Assembly: GCF_037893015.1 (NCBI RefSeq)
Contig: NC_133666.1
Location: 224,207,258 to 224,271,257 of the forward strand
Reading direction: 5' to 3'
Length of the DNA: 64,000 nt
Source: Macrotis lagotis
Lineage: Eukaryota; Chordata; Mammalia; Peramelemorphia; Peramelidae
Below the pieces are notes generated by a model. The model was not told where the DNA came from and ran no database searches. It saw nothing but the letters and a program-made list of their open reading frames with translations. Shown in pieces: positions 1 to 11,456 of the stretch; position 1 is the stretch's first letter; the number at the start of each line of letters is the position of its first letter. Position numbers and translations under genes: made by a program.

Positions 1-454
1 TACATTAAGATAAATGCTCAGCTGGCTAATACCCTTCATGCTGATTTCAGAATCTTTTCTTTGATTACAGAAATCACTGCAAGGTCATCTGAACCTATCA
101 AAAGGTATATACGTAAATGCTCTATCTCAAGCTTTTACAAAGGTGAGAGGGTGGGACAAATAAATATTTAAAGCCACCAAGAGTACAGGGACAACAGGAA
201 CAGACCATGGAGTCACGTTGGCAAGGATGATTAGCATTTATACATATATCCAAATACAGTAACCATGCATAACACTATCTTTTAATACTGAGGTAATATA
301 TGTTTAAAGCAGAATTAACACATAACCTGAATTTTAATTTTTCATCAAAATCCTCCATGTTACAAGTTCATTTAGCTTAACTGCATGACTACAAAATATA
401 TAGTATTAATTTATTAATTTACACAGATTGTTCCAAATGTCTTAGTGAAGTTTG
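1..454. other. AT-rich sequence, nothing recognised
   Basis: No repeat family, convincing reading frame or structured RNA could be recognised here. It could be decayed repeat or unique intronic sequence. Confidence 0.5.
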
Positions 455-605
455 AGGCTTTAATAGCTACTAGGCAATGTATATATTGCTTTAAAGTTTG
501 CAAAGCACTTGACATATATCATTTCATTTAGGCTAATCTATTATAGTTTCAATAAACCCTGCCATAAAGATAATATACTTGAGGGGATTGATTCATGAGC
601 CAATA
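455..605 (-). repeat. MIR/Mar-1-like SINE 3' part (relic)
   Basis: Reads on the minus strand as the tail of a CORE-SINE: 'tttgcaaagcacttgacata' followed by 'tcatttca' is the complement of the usual MIR-type end. It is strongly diverged and lacks the tRNA head. Confidence 0.45.
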
Positions 606-1024
606 ACAAACCTTGGGTATATATTAAGCCACTCTAGGGAGTTTCATACCCAAATAAACCAAAGTTTTGGTTAGAGAGTATAATGAATGCACATCTTACA
701 TATGTATGGTTATTGATTGCAGATGAAATTCTCTAGGTTAGTAGCATTCAGAATCTTTTAACAATAATGTTCAGTGTTTTCATTTAGAATAACAAAACAT
801 CAGTATTTCTGTTCCATGATGTCCTTAATTCTTGAGAAAATAGGTGAGTAAATCAATTTACATTGGTACTCTTACCTTTTACCACTATACTAGTTATTAA
901 TGTAGAAATATTATGAATTGCTTGAATGATAAATCATGGATTTAATTTAGGTTGGTCTGAATTAAAGGTGTCTCTAGGGCAGTACAATTAAACATTTTCA
1001 GGGTTAATTATTTTTTAAAAAGGT
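606..1024. other. AT-rich sequence, nothing recognised
   Basis: Low-GC stretch without a recognisable element or a frame longer than about 40 codons. Confidence 0.45.
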
Positions 1025-1155
1025 GACACAATAGATTAAGTGATGGACTTGGAGTCAGATTAAACTGGAATTCAAATCCTGCCTGTGACATTCACTTGAC
1101 AAGATATCCTGGCAGTCATTTAATGATTCTTAAACTCAGATGTCTTATCTATGTT
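1025..1155 (+). repeat. MIR/Mar-1-like SINE head (relic)
   Basis: Shows a decayed tRNA-like head: 'ggtgacacaatagat' matches the A-box side, and 'ggaattcaaatcctgcct' is a good B-box region. A trace of the 'caagtcatttaa' segment follows. No target duplication is visible. Confidence 0.45.
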
Positions 1156-1304
1156 CCTTTGAAAAGTCTAAATTACCTGAAATCCTTGAAAGGCTTATAT
1201 AGTTTTATAATAGCATGCCAAAATGCAAAATCCCCTAATGTTGTTTTATATTTATTATAAGTAAATAATAGACTTAAGGTCCTAATAATAGTGGTTGTTT
1301 TTAG

Positions 1305-1374
1305 ATTATATATATATATATATAGATATATATATATATCTATATATATATAGATATATATATATCTATATATC

Positions 1375-1407
<33 letters not shown>

Positions 1408-1408
1408 G
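1305..1408. repeat. (TA)n microsatellite with palindromic TCTA/TAGA interruptions, then (CA)n
   Basis: About 90 bp of alternating TA broken by 'agata' and 'tcta' steps that are mirror-symmetric, so it can fold as nested hairpins. It runs into a short (CA)6. Variable length and cruciform extrusion are likely. Confidence 0.9.
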
Positions 1409-2874
1409 AAATTTTAGAATTTGAAACTCTTATGCCTACTAGGTCTTGTCAATAAAATACCATCTAGCTTTCTCATTATGTTAACTAATTATAGCAAGCA
1501 GTTAAATCAAATAATTATATCATTTAATTTCATAAATAATGGAATATAAAATAATCTTATATAATATAAAAAGATGTATTTTATATATAACAATGTAAAA
1601 ATGTGAAAGGAAAGAATAATTTGGCATTATAAATCTAAGGTTATTTCAATATTCCAAAATAATCTCACTGGCCTGGTCCTTTGATGGCAAACAAAATTCA
1701 TCACCAGGTCCATACATGAAGCCTTTCCAGATTGAAGGGATGTAGAGTTTCTGTTTCACTAGCATAGATAGAGTGAGAAAACAAAAGAGGATTTTAGTGG
1801 AAGATTTGGAGAATATTTTTCATATATAAAATGTTCTAGATTGAAAAGACAGATCAGTCATGGAAGAAAAGTGATAATGGCTTCATTTATCAAGTTGACA
1901 AAATAATTTCTTATTCAATTTTCACTGTATTTTCTTAAAATATTAAAAAATACACAACTGTAGAATTTGAGATGAATTTACAAAATACATAGCAGATCAT
2001 CAATAAATAGATGATTCGTTCTTATTATCTTTCATCAATAAACTATAGTTACATATGGGCATATCTATATATGCATATTTGTGTAGATTTATATTTGCTT
2101 TCTTTATGTTTTTAATACATATTTATTTATATTTATGTTACGTATCATATTGATCTGGAATTGTGGGAACACACTGCAGAACACCTGAACAAATGGAAAA
2201 CATGAATGATATTTTCCTAGAGCTGATTACAAAATCATCACAGAAGTAAAATAAAATAGTTATGGATGCTTCAATTATTTAAACATTCACTAAAAGTTTA
2301 ATTTCACTAAAAGAAGAACATATAGTTAATTTGCATTATAATTTTCTGGTATTTTTATCTTTCAAGAAATAGAAGAAAACAATAAAGAGAATTGCCATCA
2401 CAATTCCTATTTTTGTCAGCAAGAAGGAACTTGATGGTAAAGAGAAAGAAAGAAAGAAATGAGAACCTTGAGTCAAAATGGTTTTGCCATCTGAGAGTCG
2501 ATTATGACTAATGAGGGAAAAGCCCAGCATAGTCAAGGTTTATATTTTAGATTTCAGGAAAGCAGACTTCAAAAATTCTTTAAAAAAATTGTGATTTCAT
2601 GACCCAAAGTTAAAAACAAAAACAAAAAAGCAATTAAAGAGATGAGTTGCTCTCATGAGCAAAATTCCAACAACATAATCATATGTGATGTTCTTGAATA
2701 AGAAAAAAAGAAGAGAATTTCCTTTATCCTGATACTTTATTAAAAAATTTATTGTTTCAAAATTTTTAATTGTGTCTTTGGTAGCCATCTTGAAGGGGGG
2801 GGGAAGGTGAAGGAAGAAAAAATGTTTTAAATCTATATTATGATTTTATTGTATATTTAAAAGGAATAACAAGT
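1409..2874. other. AT-rich sequence, no feature recognised
   Basis: About 1.5 kb without a recognisable element. Two short minus-strand frames (2336-2536 and 2597-2788) fall here. They are lysine/phenylalanine-rich in AT-rich DNA, show no domain, and are not taken as genes. A short homopurine GAAA run lies near 2440-2460. Confidence 0.5.
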
Positions 2875-2985
2875 TTTAGGTAATAGATTTGCAATTTCAT
2901 GTGCAATCATCTTTTTAAAATTATACTATGTTATGGAAATGCTTGTTTTATTTCATAAATTAACAATAAGATAAATCATTTAAAA
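2875..2985 (+). repeat. L1 3'-end fragment
   Basis: The block from 'gatttgcaatttcatgtg' through 'atggaaatgcttgttttat' to 'cataaattaa' is nearly the same as 27985-28065, the terminus of another L1 in this window. Both end in an A-rich tail. It is a short 5'-truncated copy. Confidence 0.65.
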
Positions 2986-4087
2986 AAGAAAAAAAAGGAG
3001 GCAAGCTAAATAGTTTTTGGTGTATAGGGAGTTCTCAAATGAGTTCAGATTTTTAAAAATTATGTACAAAAGTCAGAGTCATATAATCAAGATCAAAATT
3101 TTTTGAAGTGAAACATTTACAGAGGATAAAATAGCTTTCATCAGATATATGCAAAATTATCATGTAGAAAAGAAGCTAAACTTATTTTCTGTGCATACCA
3201 AAGGCAGGATCAGGGTATTTTTAGTAGGAATAATTGTTTACTGATTAAAATTTTCAAAAAAACAGAACAATGCATGTAGCTCAGTGATATGAGAACCCTT
3301 GTCATTGTAAGTTTTCAAACAAAGGCTAAGGAAATGTTTCCCTTCTCAGGATCTGGTAGAAAGGACTACTGCAGATACGGAAAACGGGACAGAATCAATC
3401 TTCACTTTTCATGTGAAGAGTCTAGAATTTTTTCTCTGTGTGTTTTACATTACATTTATAATTTACAAATTCATAAGTCTATCTTGCAAAGTTCCAAGTA
3501 AATGACTGTGATATGTAAATAGCTATAGGAATTGGGGAGGGGACAAAAAATTTATTAATCACATTGATTAGTTTGCCTGACCTTTGCGGTCTGTTTCAGC
3601 TCTCTGAAATTCTATGAATGGGACACACATTTCCTTATTTAAAAAAAAAATCTTGGATAGTATTCATTTGGAGGAGGTGATCTTTTCCACTACTAATTTA
3701 CTCCACACTCTTGTAGACCACTTTTGGAAGGAGCCTGCCCCTGGATTTGCTCCAATAAACCTAGCAACAAACGCAGATGTAGTTGAACCAGTCATACCAA
3801 AAGTACAGCCCAGAGGCGGGGATGCTCAGTGGCTCAGGGGAAAGTTACTGCAAAATCAATGTAGCGAGACTTTTAAGCTCCTTTATGAGATCTGTCACCT
3901 GTGTGAGTCCCTGAATGTTCTCTTGTCTGTAAAATGAATGTCATTTCTAGGCGCTGTATGAATAACTAATAAAGTAACTACAAAGAATAGAAAACTATAT
4001 ATGTATGTGTATATACATAGATATCCACTTGATTAATAACTGATTATAGAAAAGAATTAAGTACTGTAGCCCTGTAATTAAAAATGA
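2986..4087. other. Unique-looking sequence, small frames only
   Basis: No repeat was recognised. Plus-strand frames at 3289-3501 (70 codons) and 3614-3937 (107 codons) are open. The second is the longer, but it has no recognisable domain and no splice-site support, and its last 60 bases ('ctgtcacctgtgtgag...ctgtaaaatgaatg') resemble a SINE. I do not call a gene. Confidence 0.4.
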
Positions 4088-4262
4088 TGTTTAGAAAATA
4101 ATTTAAAGTTCACTAAATGGTGCCTTCAACACCACCATCCTTACAGAGGACAAAGCTGAGAGCTAAGTTAAGTCACCTGTCCAAATCACAGAGCTTATGG
4201 TGGTCAGAGGGCAACCCCAGGCCTCCTAATATCAGGTCTGGACCTCTTTCACTACACTGTGC
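4088..4262 (-). repeat. MIR/Mar-1-like SINE (relic)
   Basis: On the minus strand this follows the CORE-SINE order: 'gaccagacctgatattagga', then the complement of 'cacagagcttatgg', then the 'ccatcctta' segment. It covers most of the element but is highly diverged. Confidence 0.5.
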
Positions 4263-4704
4263 TAAATAATTGTATTAAGAGAAGGCTGAAAGTCATAATC
4301 TAGAAAGGGGGAAAAAATTGTCCTTTAATCAAAAACAGAGTTTGGAAGAAAAGTTTCAAAAACGTGGTGAAAGGTGTTCTTTCTAAAGTTAACTGCAATG
4401 CGTCGACATTCAATACTTAGGAAAACATGATTCTATGGTATGCCAAATCAAGTTGAACAAGAATAATCCTTTCTAGTCATCTTAACTTGGAAAACAATGC
4501 TGCTAGAAACGAACAATTTGCTCTTCAGTCTTTCAAAATACATAGCTATTGTGTTGAAGATAGATCAGTTATCCACCCAGATTTTGTTTTTCTTTCTTTT
4601 TTTTAAAAATGGGTTGGGAAGAAGGTGAAAGAAAGAGAAGGAAGATTTTCATTGATTGAAAAAATAGAATTTAATTAAAAAGAATTTTTAAGAGCTTCTA
4701 TTTA

Positions 4705-5660
4705 GATTAATGTTGGAAGAGATGTAGGAAAACAGTGACTAATGCATTGTTGGTGGAGTTGTGAACTGACTCAACCTTTCTGGAGAGCAATTTGGAACTA
4801 TTTTCAAAGAGCATTAAAATTGTGCATATCTTTGATCCAGCAATCCACTACTAGGGGGCAGCTAGGTGGTGCAGTGGACAGAGCATCAGCCCTGGGTTCA
4901 AATCCAGTCTCAAACACTCAATAAATTGCCTAGCTGTGTGACCTTGGGCAAGTCACTTAACCCCATTGCCTTAAATAAGTAAATTTTTTTTAAAAAATCA
5001 ACTACTATGTTTGCATACCAAAGAGATAACCAAAAAAGAGTAAAAGATCCACAGATACAAAAATACTTATAGAAGCTCTTTTTTTTCCTAATGGCAAAGA
5101 ACTGGAAATTGAGGCAATACCATTAACTGGGGAATAGCTGAACAAATTGTAGTATATGAATGTGATAAAGTACTATTTTGTATGAAATCATGAGGGATGG
5201 GACTTCAGAAAAACTTGGAAAGACTTGCATGAACTGATGCTGAGTGAAGTGAGTAGAATCAGAAAAAATGTTATACACATTAATAGCAACATTGTATAGA
5301 CTTACTCATCTCAGCAATACAATAATCAGAGAATTCTAAAGGACTTGTTGATGGAAAATACCATCCACAACCAGAAAAGGTTTGAATGAAGACCAAAGCT
5401 TACTATTTTCAATTTTTAAAATTTGTTTTATTCTTTTTCCTATCATTTTTTTCTTTTTTGTTCTGATTCTTCTTTCTCAACATGATTAATATGTATATAT
5501 GTTTAACATACTTTACATGTATAACCTGTATTAGATTGCTCTCTGTCAAGAAGAGAGAGAAAGGAAGGAAGAAAAATGTGAAATTCAAAACCTTACCAAA
5601 AATGATTGCTGAAAACTATCTTTATATATAGTTGGAAAAATAAATTAATTATTTTTTTAA
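4705..5660 (+). mobile_element. L1 (LINE-1) 3' end: ORF2 C-terminus plus 3' UTR, with a nested SINE
   Basis: A 5'-truncated L1. The frame at 4742 gives 'HCWWSCELTQPFWRAIWNYF', the Cys-rich C-terminal segment of L1 ORF2p (compare the HCWW.C pattern of mammalian L1s), then 'LIQQS', where a SINE interrupts it at 4854-4996. After the SINE the ORF2 end and 3' UTR continue ('cataccaaagagat', 'gaactgatgctgagtgaagt') to the terminal 'gttggaaaaataaatt'. Stop codons and indels show it is dead. Its 3' half is closely related to the copy at 57640-58440. Confidence 0.85.
4854..4996 (+). mobile_element. tRNA-derived marsupial SINE inserted in L1
   Basis: Head 'gggggcagctaggtggtgca' carries the A box and 'gggttcaaatccag' the B box. 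The body ends 'cttaaccccattgcctta' with an AT-rich tail. It is flanked by 11-bp target duplications, 'atccactacta' at 4843-4853 and 'atcaactacta' at 4997-5007 (one mismatch), lying in L1 ORF2, so it is younger than that L1. Confidence 0.9.
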
Positions 5661-6539
5661 AGAGCGTGTCCATTTATAATTATTGGAACTTATTGTAAAC
5701 ACATGAAAAATACTTAAAAATGGAATAAAAAAATTGCCAGATCCAAATATTGCAATACAAATATTTTTATACTTCTTTTTAAATTTTATTCTTAGAATTT
5801 TAATTTTATACTTCTTTTTTAATTTTTTAAATTTTTAATTTTGTTAAACTGTGATTCAAATCTCAGTTCTTGTTGGTAGTCAAGACTTTCCCCAATTTCC
5901 CATTCTAGCTATCTCGATTATTATTCTCCTGCTCTTACCTACAAATAGAACCAAACTGAACTGCTTGTTGTATGATCACTGGGCGGACATCTCCAGCATT
6001 TCTATTTCCCTGCTTTAGTCGATCTACCTAGAAGATTCTACCCTTTTCTTCATATTGAAATCTGACCTATTCTTCAAAGTCTTTCTCCAGCTACAACTTC
6101 TATAAGGTCAGCATCATCGGAGTAAGAACCAGATCCAGTCGAGATCAGGAGTCTCATCTCTGATTTGACCTGCCTGGTCCACGTGCAGAACTTTAGGGTT
6201 TTTATATGAAAGGGTGGGAGGCCATTTGAGTTAACTAATGAATCATGCTCTCCTCTTAGCCCTAATGTCTTCCTTTATCAGACAGAACATTTGTTTTGAG
6301 ATCAAAGGCATTTCAACCATTTTCAACAGGAAGTCTGTCCAGGTTGCTAGACTTGGTCATTTTCTAAAGGGCCTGTATAAAGCCATCAAGCTAATTTGGA
6401 ATTGGGGAAGTTTAAGTTTGGCAGCATAACATTAAAAAAAAAAATATTTGAAATAGGAGGACAGGGGAGAAATGCCTTAACTACTTCTCCCTCCACTCCC
6501 TGGCCAAAGGACATAATGTGAAAATAGGAAGCATCTAAA
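5661..6539. other. Unique or highly decayed sequence; possible L2-like trace at 5870-6115
   Basis: The segment 5870-6115 is pyrimidine-rich and loosely resembles an L2-like 3' region. The rest (6116-6430) shows no repeat. It contains an open 63-codon frame at 6238-6429 without a recognisable domain. Confidence 0.35.
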
Positions 6540-6765
6540 TACCATTTTTAAGGTTTTACAAAGCAAATATTTTTTCATTCTATCTTTACAACAATCCTGG
6601 GAGATATGCTCTATTGCTACTCCTCATATTACAAATGAGAAAGTTGAGGCAGAAGTTAGGTGACTTGCCCAGGGTCACACAGCTAGTAAGTAATCCAGAT
6701 TAGATTTTAACTGGGTCTTCCTGACTCCAGGTCTGGCAATGTATATCCACTGTACCACAAGGTAA
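6540..6765 (-). repeat. MIR/Mar-1-like SINE, nearly full length
   Basis: Minus-strand copy with well-kept blocks: 'cagggtcacacagctagtaa' and 'cttcctgactccagg' towards the tRNA head at the right, and 'aaggttttacaaagc' plus 'acaacaatcctgggag' towards the 3' end at the left. It is among the better-preserved CORE-SINEs here. Confidence 0.75.
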
Positions 6766-6984
6766 ACTTCAGCGAAGTAAAGGATTCTATTCTCACTGTC
6801 AACCTCTGATTGGGGAGTCATGGAAAAATTAGACACATTGAGGAAAGGCAGTTTCAAGACACAGGGAGCTGAGTTACATTTGAGGGGAGGAAAAGACAGC
6901 GAGTTATGCCTCTACCTATGTGCTCTTTGAGTTTGGACCCACTTTTCCCTACATTCTGCATGTGCTCATAGGAGACTGTCACTG

Positions 6985-7335
6985 ACCCCCCCTCCCCCTT
7001 GTTTTTGGAGGCAGAATATGTTTTCTACCGGCTATTCTTATTATAACACCTTGGTAAACTGTCTGTCTCCATGTCTGGAATGTTCCCTTCTCATTTCCAT
7101 CTCCTGGCTTCCTTCAAGTCTCAGCTTAACTACGACCTTCTCTAGGAAGCCTTTCCAGAGTCTCCCGGATTCTAAAGCCTTCTGGCTTTGGCTTATTTGC
7201 AATTTATATACCTAGGTGTTTGCTGGCTGTCTCCCCCAAGGAGAGCAGGGACCATCTTTGCTCTTTCTTTGTATTCTTGTGTTCAGTAGAGTAGTTTGCA
7301 AACAATAAGCACTAAAGGTTAATTAAATCTGGTTT
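6985..7335 (+). repeat. L2-like LINE 3' end
   Basis: The sequence follows the L2 3' terminal order: 'ttcaagtctcagcttaacta', then 'ggaagcctttccagagtc', then 'ggagagcagggaccatcttt', ending 'caataagcactaa'. It covers the last ORF2 codons and the 3' UTR. It is an old, truncated copy. Confidence 0.65.
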
Positions 7336-7449
7336 ACTAATATCAAATAATAATCTTGAAGAGAAGCACTTGGTGGGAAGTTCATGAATTATCACTAAGT
7401 TATAACTAGTCACATATTTATGTAGATATTATATATTAATACCTAAGTG

Positions 7450-7512
7450 TATATATATATATATATCACTAGTCACATATATATGTAAATATGTATGTAT
7501 GTATGTATGTGT
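7450..7512. repeat. (TA)n and (TATG)n microsatellites
   Basis: A (TA)11 run at about 7450-7472 and a (GTAT)n run at about 7488-7512, ending directly against the left end of the Tigger-like transposon. Confidence 0.85.
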
Positions 7513-7517
7513 GTATA

Positions 7518-8299
7518 CAAGCATATCTCAGAGATATTGCAGGTTGAGTTCTAGACCACCACAATAAGGCAAATATATTACAATAAAGCAAGTCACACAA
7601 ATTTTTTGGTTTCCCGATGCATATAAAAGTTATACCTACACTATACAGTAGTCAATAAATATGAAATAGTATTTGTCAAGAAAAGAAAATGCCTTAATTA
7701 AAAATACCCTGATGATTTAAAAAATAATTAACCATCATCTGAGCCTTCCACAAGTTGCAATTTTTGTGCTGGTAGAGGGTCTTATTTTGATGTTGATGGC
7801 TGCAGACTGATCAGGGTGGTGGTTGTTAAAAGTTGGGGTGACTATGGCAATTTTCTAAAATAAGACAAAAATGAAGCCTGCCTCTTCCCTTCGCTTGAAC
7901 ACTTAGAGGTCATTGTAGAATTATCAACTGGCCTGATTTCAATATTAGTATGTTTCAGGGAATAGAGAGATGAGAGGAGAGAAAGACTGGGATGGATCAG
8001 TCAGAACACACACATTTATCAATTGTTTGCCATCTTATTTTGGCATAGTTCATGGAGCCCCAAAGCAATTACAACAGTAATATCAAAGATTATAGTAGAT
8101 ATAATAATGAAAATGTTTGAAATATTATGAGAATTTCCAAAGTGTGACACGAAGACATGATGTCAGCCCATTCTGTTAGAAAAATGGTGCCGACAGACTT
8201 ACTTGGCCCAGGGTTGCCATGACCTTTCAATCTGTAAAAAAAAATAAAATATTGGCAAAAGCACAAAGAAGAAAAGCACAATAAAACAAGGTGTGTTTG
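7518..8299 (-). mobile_element. Tigger-type DNA transposon, internally deleted (Tc1/mariner superfamily)
   Basis: Both termini are those of Tigger1-like pogo transposons. The left end is 'caagcatatctcagagatat' and the right end reads 'caaacacaccttgttttatt' on the minus strand, each flanked by the TA target dinucleotide (7516-7517 and 8300-8301). Subterminal blocks known from mammalian Tigger1 are obvious, such as 'ttttttggtttcccgatgca', 'ctgactgatcagggtggtgg' and 'ttgaacacttagaggtcatt'. At 782 bp it is about a third of the roughly 2.4 kb autonomous element. The transposase body is missing between about 7880 and 7895, so it could only have moved by borrowed transposase. The orientation is inferred from the terminus that would precede the transposase start. 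Confidence 0.92.
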
Positions 8300-8559
8300 T
8301 AGTTATAAGTCTATATATATGAATACATGCACACATATAGAGTTATTAATAACTCTATAAAATATAATTATAGCTTTAGTTATTAAGGGGAAAAGAACCA
8401 ACTCCTCTCAGTTACTAACTAGCACTCTGAGGAAACAAGTACCAGCCATGTTCTGGGGACCTAGTTTGGCACTGGGAGTGTGAGCCCAGAGTATTGCTAC
8501 ACATAATTTATCCATTCATTCAACAAACATAGTAAATGGGTATATTCATATGGTGGGTT

Positions 8560-8850
8560 CTATGGTTAATTAAAAAAATGCATAATCCCTGTTTTCAGAG
8601 AGTTTATATTCTAGTCAGAGAGCTGACATACACATGTAACTAAAATAAACAAAGTGAATGTGATAAACACAATGGCTACTGGAGAAGAGGTAGACCTAGG
8701 AAGACCCCTTAGAAGAAATAGTTGTGGAGCATTTAAAATGGATTAAATGGATTAAACAGGTGAAAATGATACCAAGAGCATTCTAGGCAAAGGGAATGAT
8801 GTGAGCAAAAGGACAAAAGCAAGAAGGTAAATGATCAGTGAATACCAAAT
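8560..8850 (-). repeat. L2-like LINE 3' region (relic)
   Basis: The complement of the L2 terminal block: 'cagagagtttatattctagt' corresponds to the 'gactgtaagctc' region. It continues upstream through 'gagcattctaggcaaaggga', the usual next block in these copies. Confidence 0.6.
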
Positions 8851-8883
8851 AATGAACTATTTGTTACCTTGATTTGAAGTTAG

Positions 8884-8933
<50 letters not shown>
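8884..8933. repeat. (TAGA)12 microsatellite
   Basis: About twelve uninterrupted tetranucleotide repeats, so it is probably polymorphic. Confidence 0.97.
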
Positions 8934-10029
8934 TTTGAAGAATATATGTTAGAGCTGAAAATTCAAATAAGAAGTACACTGTAGAGGCCTTGAATTCTGA
9001 GGGGCCCTTTTATAGATCTCAATTTAAGATCCTATTATCCAAGCTTTAATTAGTATACTCTACTAATGCCTAGTGAATATTTATTGAACTTCATTTTTGT
9101 TAGAAAATTTGTTAAATTGAACTTAATTTTTGTTGTAAAATGTATTGAACTGAACTTAATTGAATTTGGCAAGCAATGGGTAGCCATTTAATATTTTAGG
9201 ACAGTGGAACAATGCAATGACAGCTGTGAATTTAAAAGCTGATAGTTGTCCTCAGCAATTCATATGGATATTACAATTATTACTGCAGTATTCTTAATGT
9301 TAATACATTATTTAAGTATTCAGTACAAATATTTTTGTCTTTACAGAAGCTAGTATTTTTAGCAAAGATTATATAACTTTTCTGTTGTCATTTGGGGGTT
9401 TGGCTTTATTGTTGTTGTTTTCCCCCCGACTGTTATTTTATCAGCTCCCAGTACAGAAACAGCCTGTGCCAGTGGAGACTGTTAACTTGACATAATCTTT
9501 TCAGTAAATAAAATTTTGACAGTAATCAAGTCACAAAGGAGACAAGAATCCTGAACTGTGAGAAACAATTAGGCAAAAAAAATGGTTGGACTTCCAAGGA
9601 TCCTAAAACCCCAATTCCAATTTTTCCTCCAGTTTTGCCACTCACATAAGTAAAATTTCCCTGTTGTCCACTCTTCCATGAATTCTCATAAATTTACTCC
9701 CATTCTTTGATTCAGTTCCTTATTATAAGTTCTGAAAATTTCTATTGGATTCAGAAATTTTTTTCTCCAAAGATGTTCATAATGTTTAAATCATTAAACT
9801 TTTATCTTAAAATTTCATTTTGAAAAGAGTATCATTTTTAAGAAACTGGATATCTGAGGCACTGTATAAAGGATCACATGTAGCATCTCTGCAATGAATT
9901 CAAGCTAATTCCTACCAACTCAGGAGAAGTAAATATGAGAGGTAACACAATACTGTAAGAAGATGAGGTATAAAAAGGGTAGTTTTTTGAGAAACATACA
10001 TTGTTGATAGCACCATCTTTTTCATTGAG
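8934..10029. other. AT-rich sequence, nothing recognised
   Basis: No repeat family or frame was recognised. A short internal duplication with 'ttgaacttaatttttgtt'-like steps occurs around 9080-9160 and is the only structure I see. Confidence 0.45.
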
Positions 10030-10245
10030 TGGCTGTGACATTGGGTCATTGCTTAAGCTCTCAGACCCCCACTTTTCTCATCTGCTCTGCATGTTTCTGT
10101 TATATACCTACTAATTTTCATCTTGCCCCATTAGAATATAAGCAAGGACTGGTTTTGCCTGTATGATTCACCAGTGATTACTTAGGATGGTGGGGAGGGG
10201 GAAGCACCTACTTAGTTCTTATTGACTAAATGCCTGAAGGGATTG
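10030..10245 (+). repeat. L2-like LINE 3' end (relic)
   Basis: The block 'ccattagaatataagcaagg' and then 'ttagttcttattgactaaat' matches the terminal 'attagactgtaagc' to 'aataaatg' sequence of L2-like copies elsewhere in the window. Only about 200 bp remain. Confidence 0.55.
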
Positions 10246-11244
10246 GAATAGGTGAACTCTTATGTCCCTTGTAGTTGTAAAATACTATTTTCTATATCTG
10301 TGGCCAACCATCAGAACTGAAATTTCTAAGACTAAATAAGACAGGACAATGCTGATAAATTTTGAACCTTTTAATTTTTTTCTAGATCTATCTTTTAATA
10401 GGTGATCAGAAATGGAAATATAACCTGAGAAAGTATGAGGAGGTTGAATCAATAGTCTTTCAAAACAATTAGGCTTATAAGCCGATTTAGTCCTTTGCCC
10501 TGTAGGAATATAGATGAAAGTATTGCACTACTACAAGGATCCCAGAAAAACAAAATCCAGAATGGCAGAGCAGGGAGAGGGCCAGGGTGGGAAGAGAAAC
10601 AACAGGAGAGAGCAGGAACTTTGCAAATAGTGGCCTCATTCCTTTGCTGGGAACTGCTATCTCGTCCACCTCCCTCTGGTGCCGTATTTAGAAAAGATTA
10701 ATTCAAAACTGTGAAATTAAAACATGATGAGTGACAGTTCTGAGAGAAAACAGCTGTGGCATTAGATTTTCACCATGTCAGGCCTGAGATCTGTATTTCA
10801 GGTCACTTTTTTCCATTGGCACTGATCCTGAAGGACAAGAATTATTGTCTCTCTATTGGCTATTTTCTAAAGCACCTGTTGTTTGCATGGGGCAGAAGAT
10901 TAATAGGGTTTGAATGGGAAATGGGTCTATTTCAAAGAGCTAAACTGTCTACAGGAACTTAAAAAAATTGAGTTCAGCACATAATCCCTCTCAAAACTTA
11001 AATCAAATTTTATAAATTATTATCAGTAGTAGTAAATATAATAGTAGCACCTCTCTTCTATGTGCTACTACTTATTAAATGAGCATACTTTTAGATTATT
11101 TGAAATACTATTATGTCCTTTCCTTCCTCATGATGGTCTGGAGTTGAGGAATTTATTATTTATGCCAAGTAATAATACTGGCCCTTTTTTTTAACCAATC
11201 AAAGGACATTAGGATGTGAATCTTAAGTCAGTGAAGATTCTAAG
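10246..11244. other. Unique-looking sequence without recognised repeats
   Basis: About 1 kb with no repeat. The segment 10730-10965 is unusually balanced in composition for this window and open for 68 codons on the plus strand (10756-10962), but it shows no domain or splice support. A small inverted repeat ('agtagcac' / 'gtgctact') lies at about 11043-11073. Confidence 0.4.
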
Positions 11245-11456
11245 AAAATGAAGAACAAGATCTTATCTTTTCTCTTTCCTGGATAAACGTCGGGCCCCCT
11301 ATTCATAATGCCAATGTCATCCACAAGATGCAATTACAACCTAATCACTGGATTATCAGTAGTATCGGAGAGTCAATGGCAAGCCTAGGTCCCAATGTGA
11401 AGGAGCTATTAATGGGACTCACAGCTATTGCAGAACCAGACATCCTCATTAGACTC
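11245..11456 (+). other. Open segment of about 70 codons, coding-like, unidentified
   Basis: One plus-strand frame stays open from just after a stop near 11243 to TAG at about 11456. It reads '...INVGPPIHNANVIHK' and, further on, 'NHWIISSIGESMASLGPNV' and 'LLMGLTAIAEPDI', which has a balanced residue mix unlike the AT-driven frames nearby. The first in-frame ATG is internal and the track was not long enough to be noticed on length alone. A pyrimidine tract precedes it, but no AG acceptor is well placed. It may be a decayed exon, a fossil of some mobile gene, or chance. Confidence 0.2.

Noticed and set aside
3614-3937. 107-codon plus frame as a possible exon
   Set aside because: No acceptor or donor in good position, no domain, and its end resembles a decayed SINE.
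4855-4995. tRNA gene suggested by A-box and B-box sequences
   Set aside because: The boxes are those of a tRNA-derived SINE. There is no complete cloverleaf, and the sequence continues into a SINE body and tail with target duplications. The same applies to the other SINE heads in the window.
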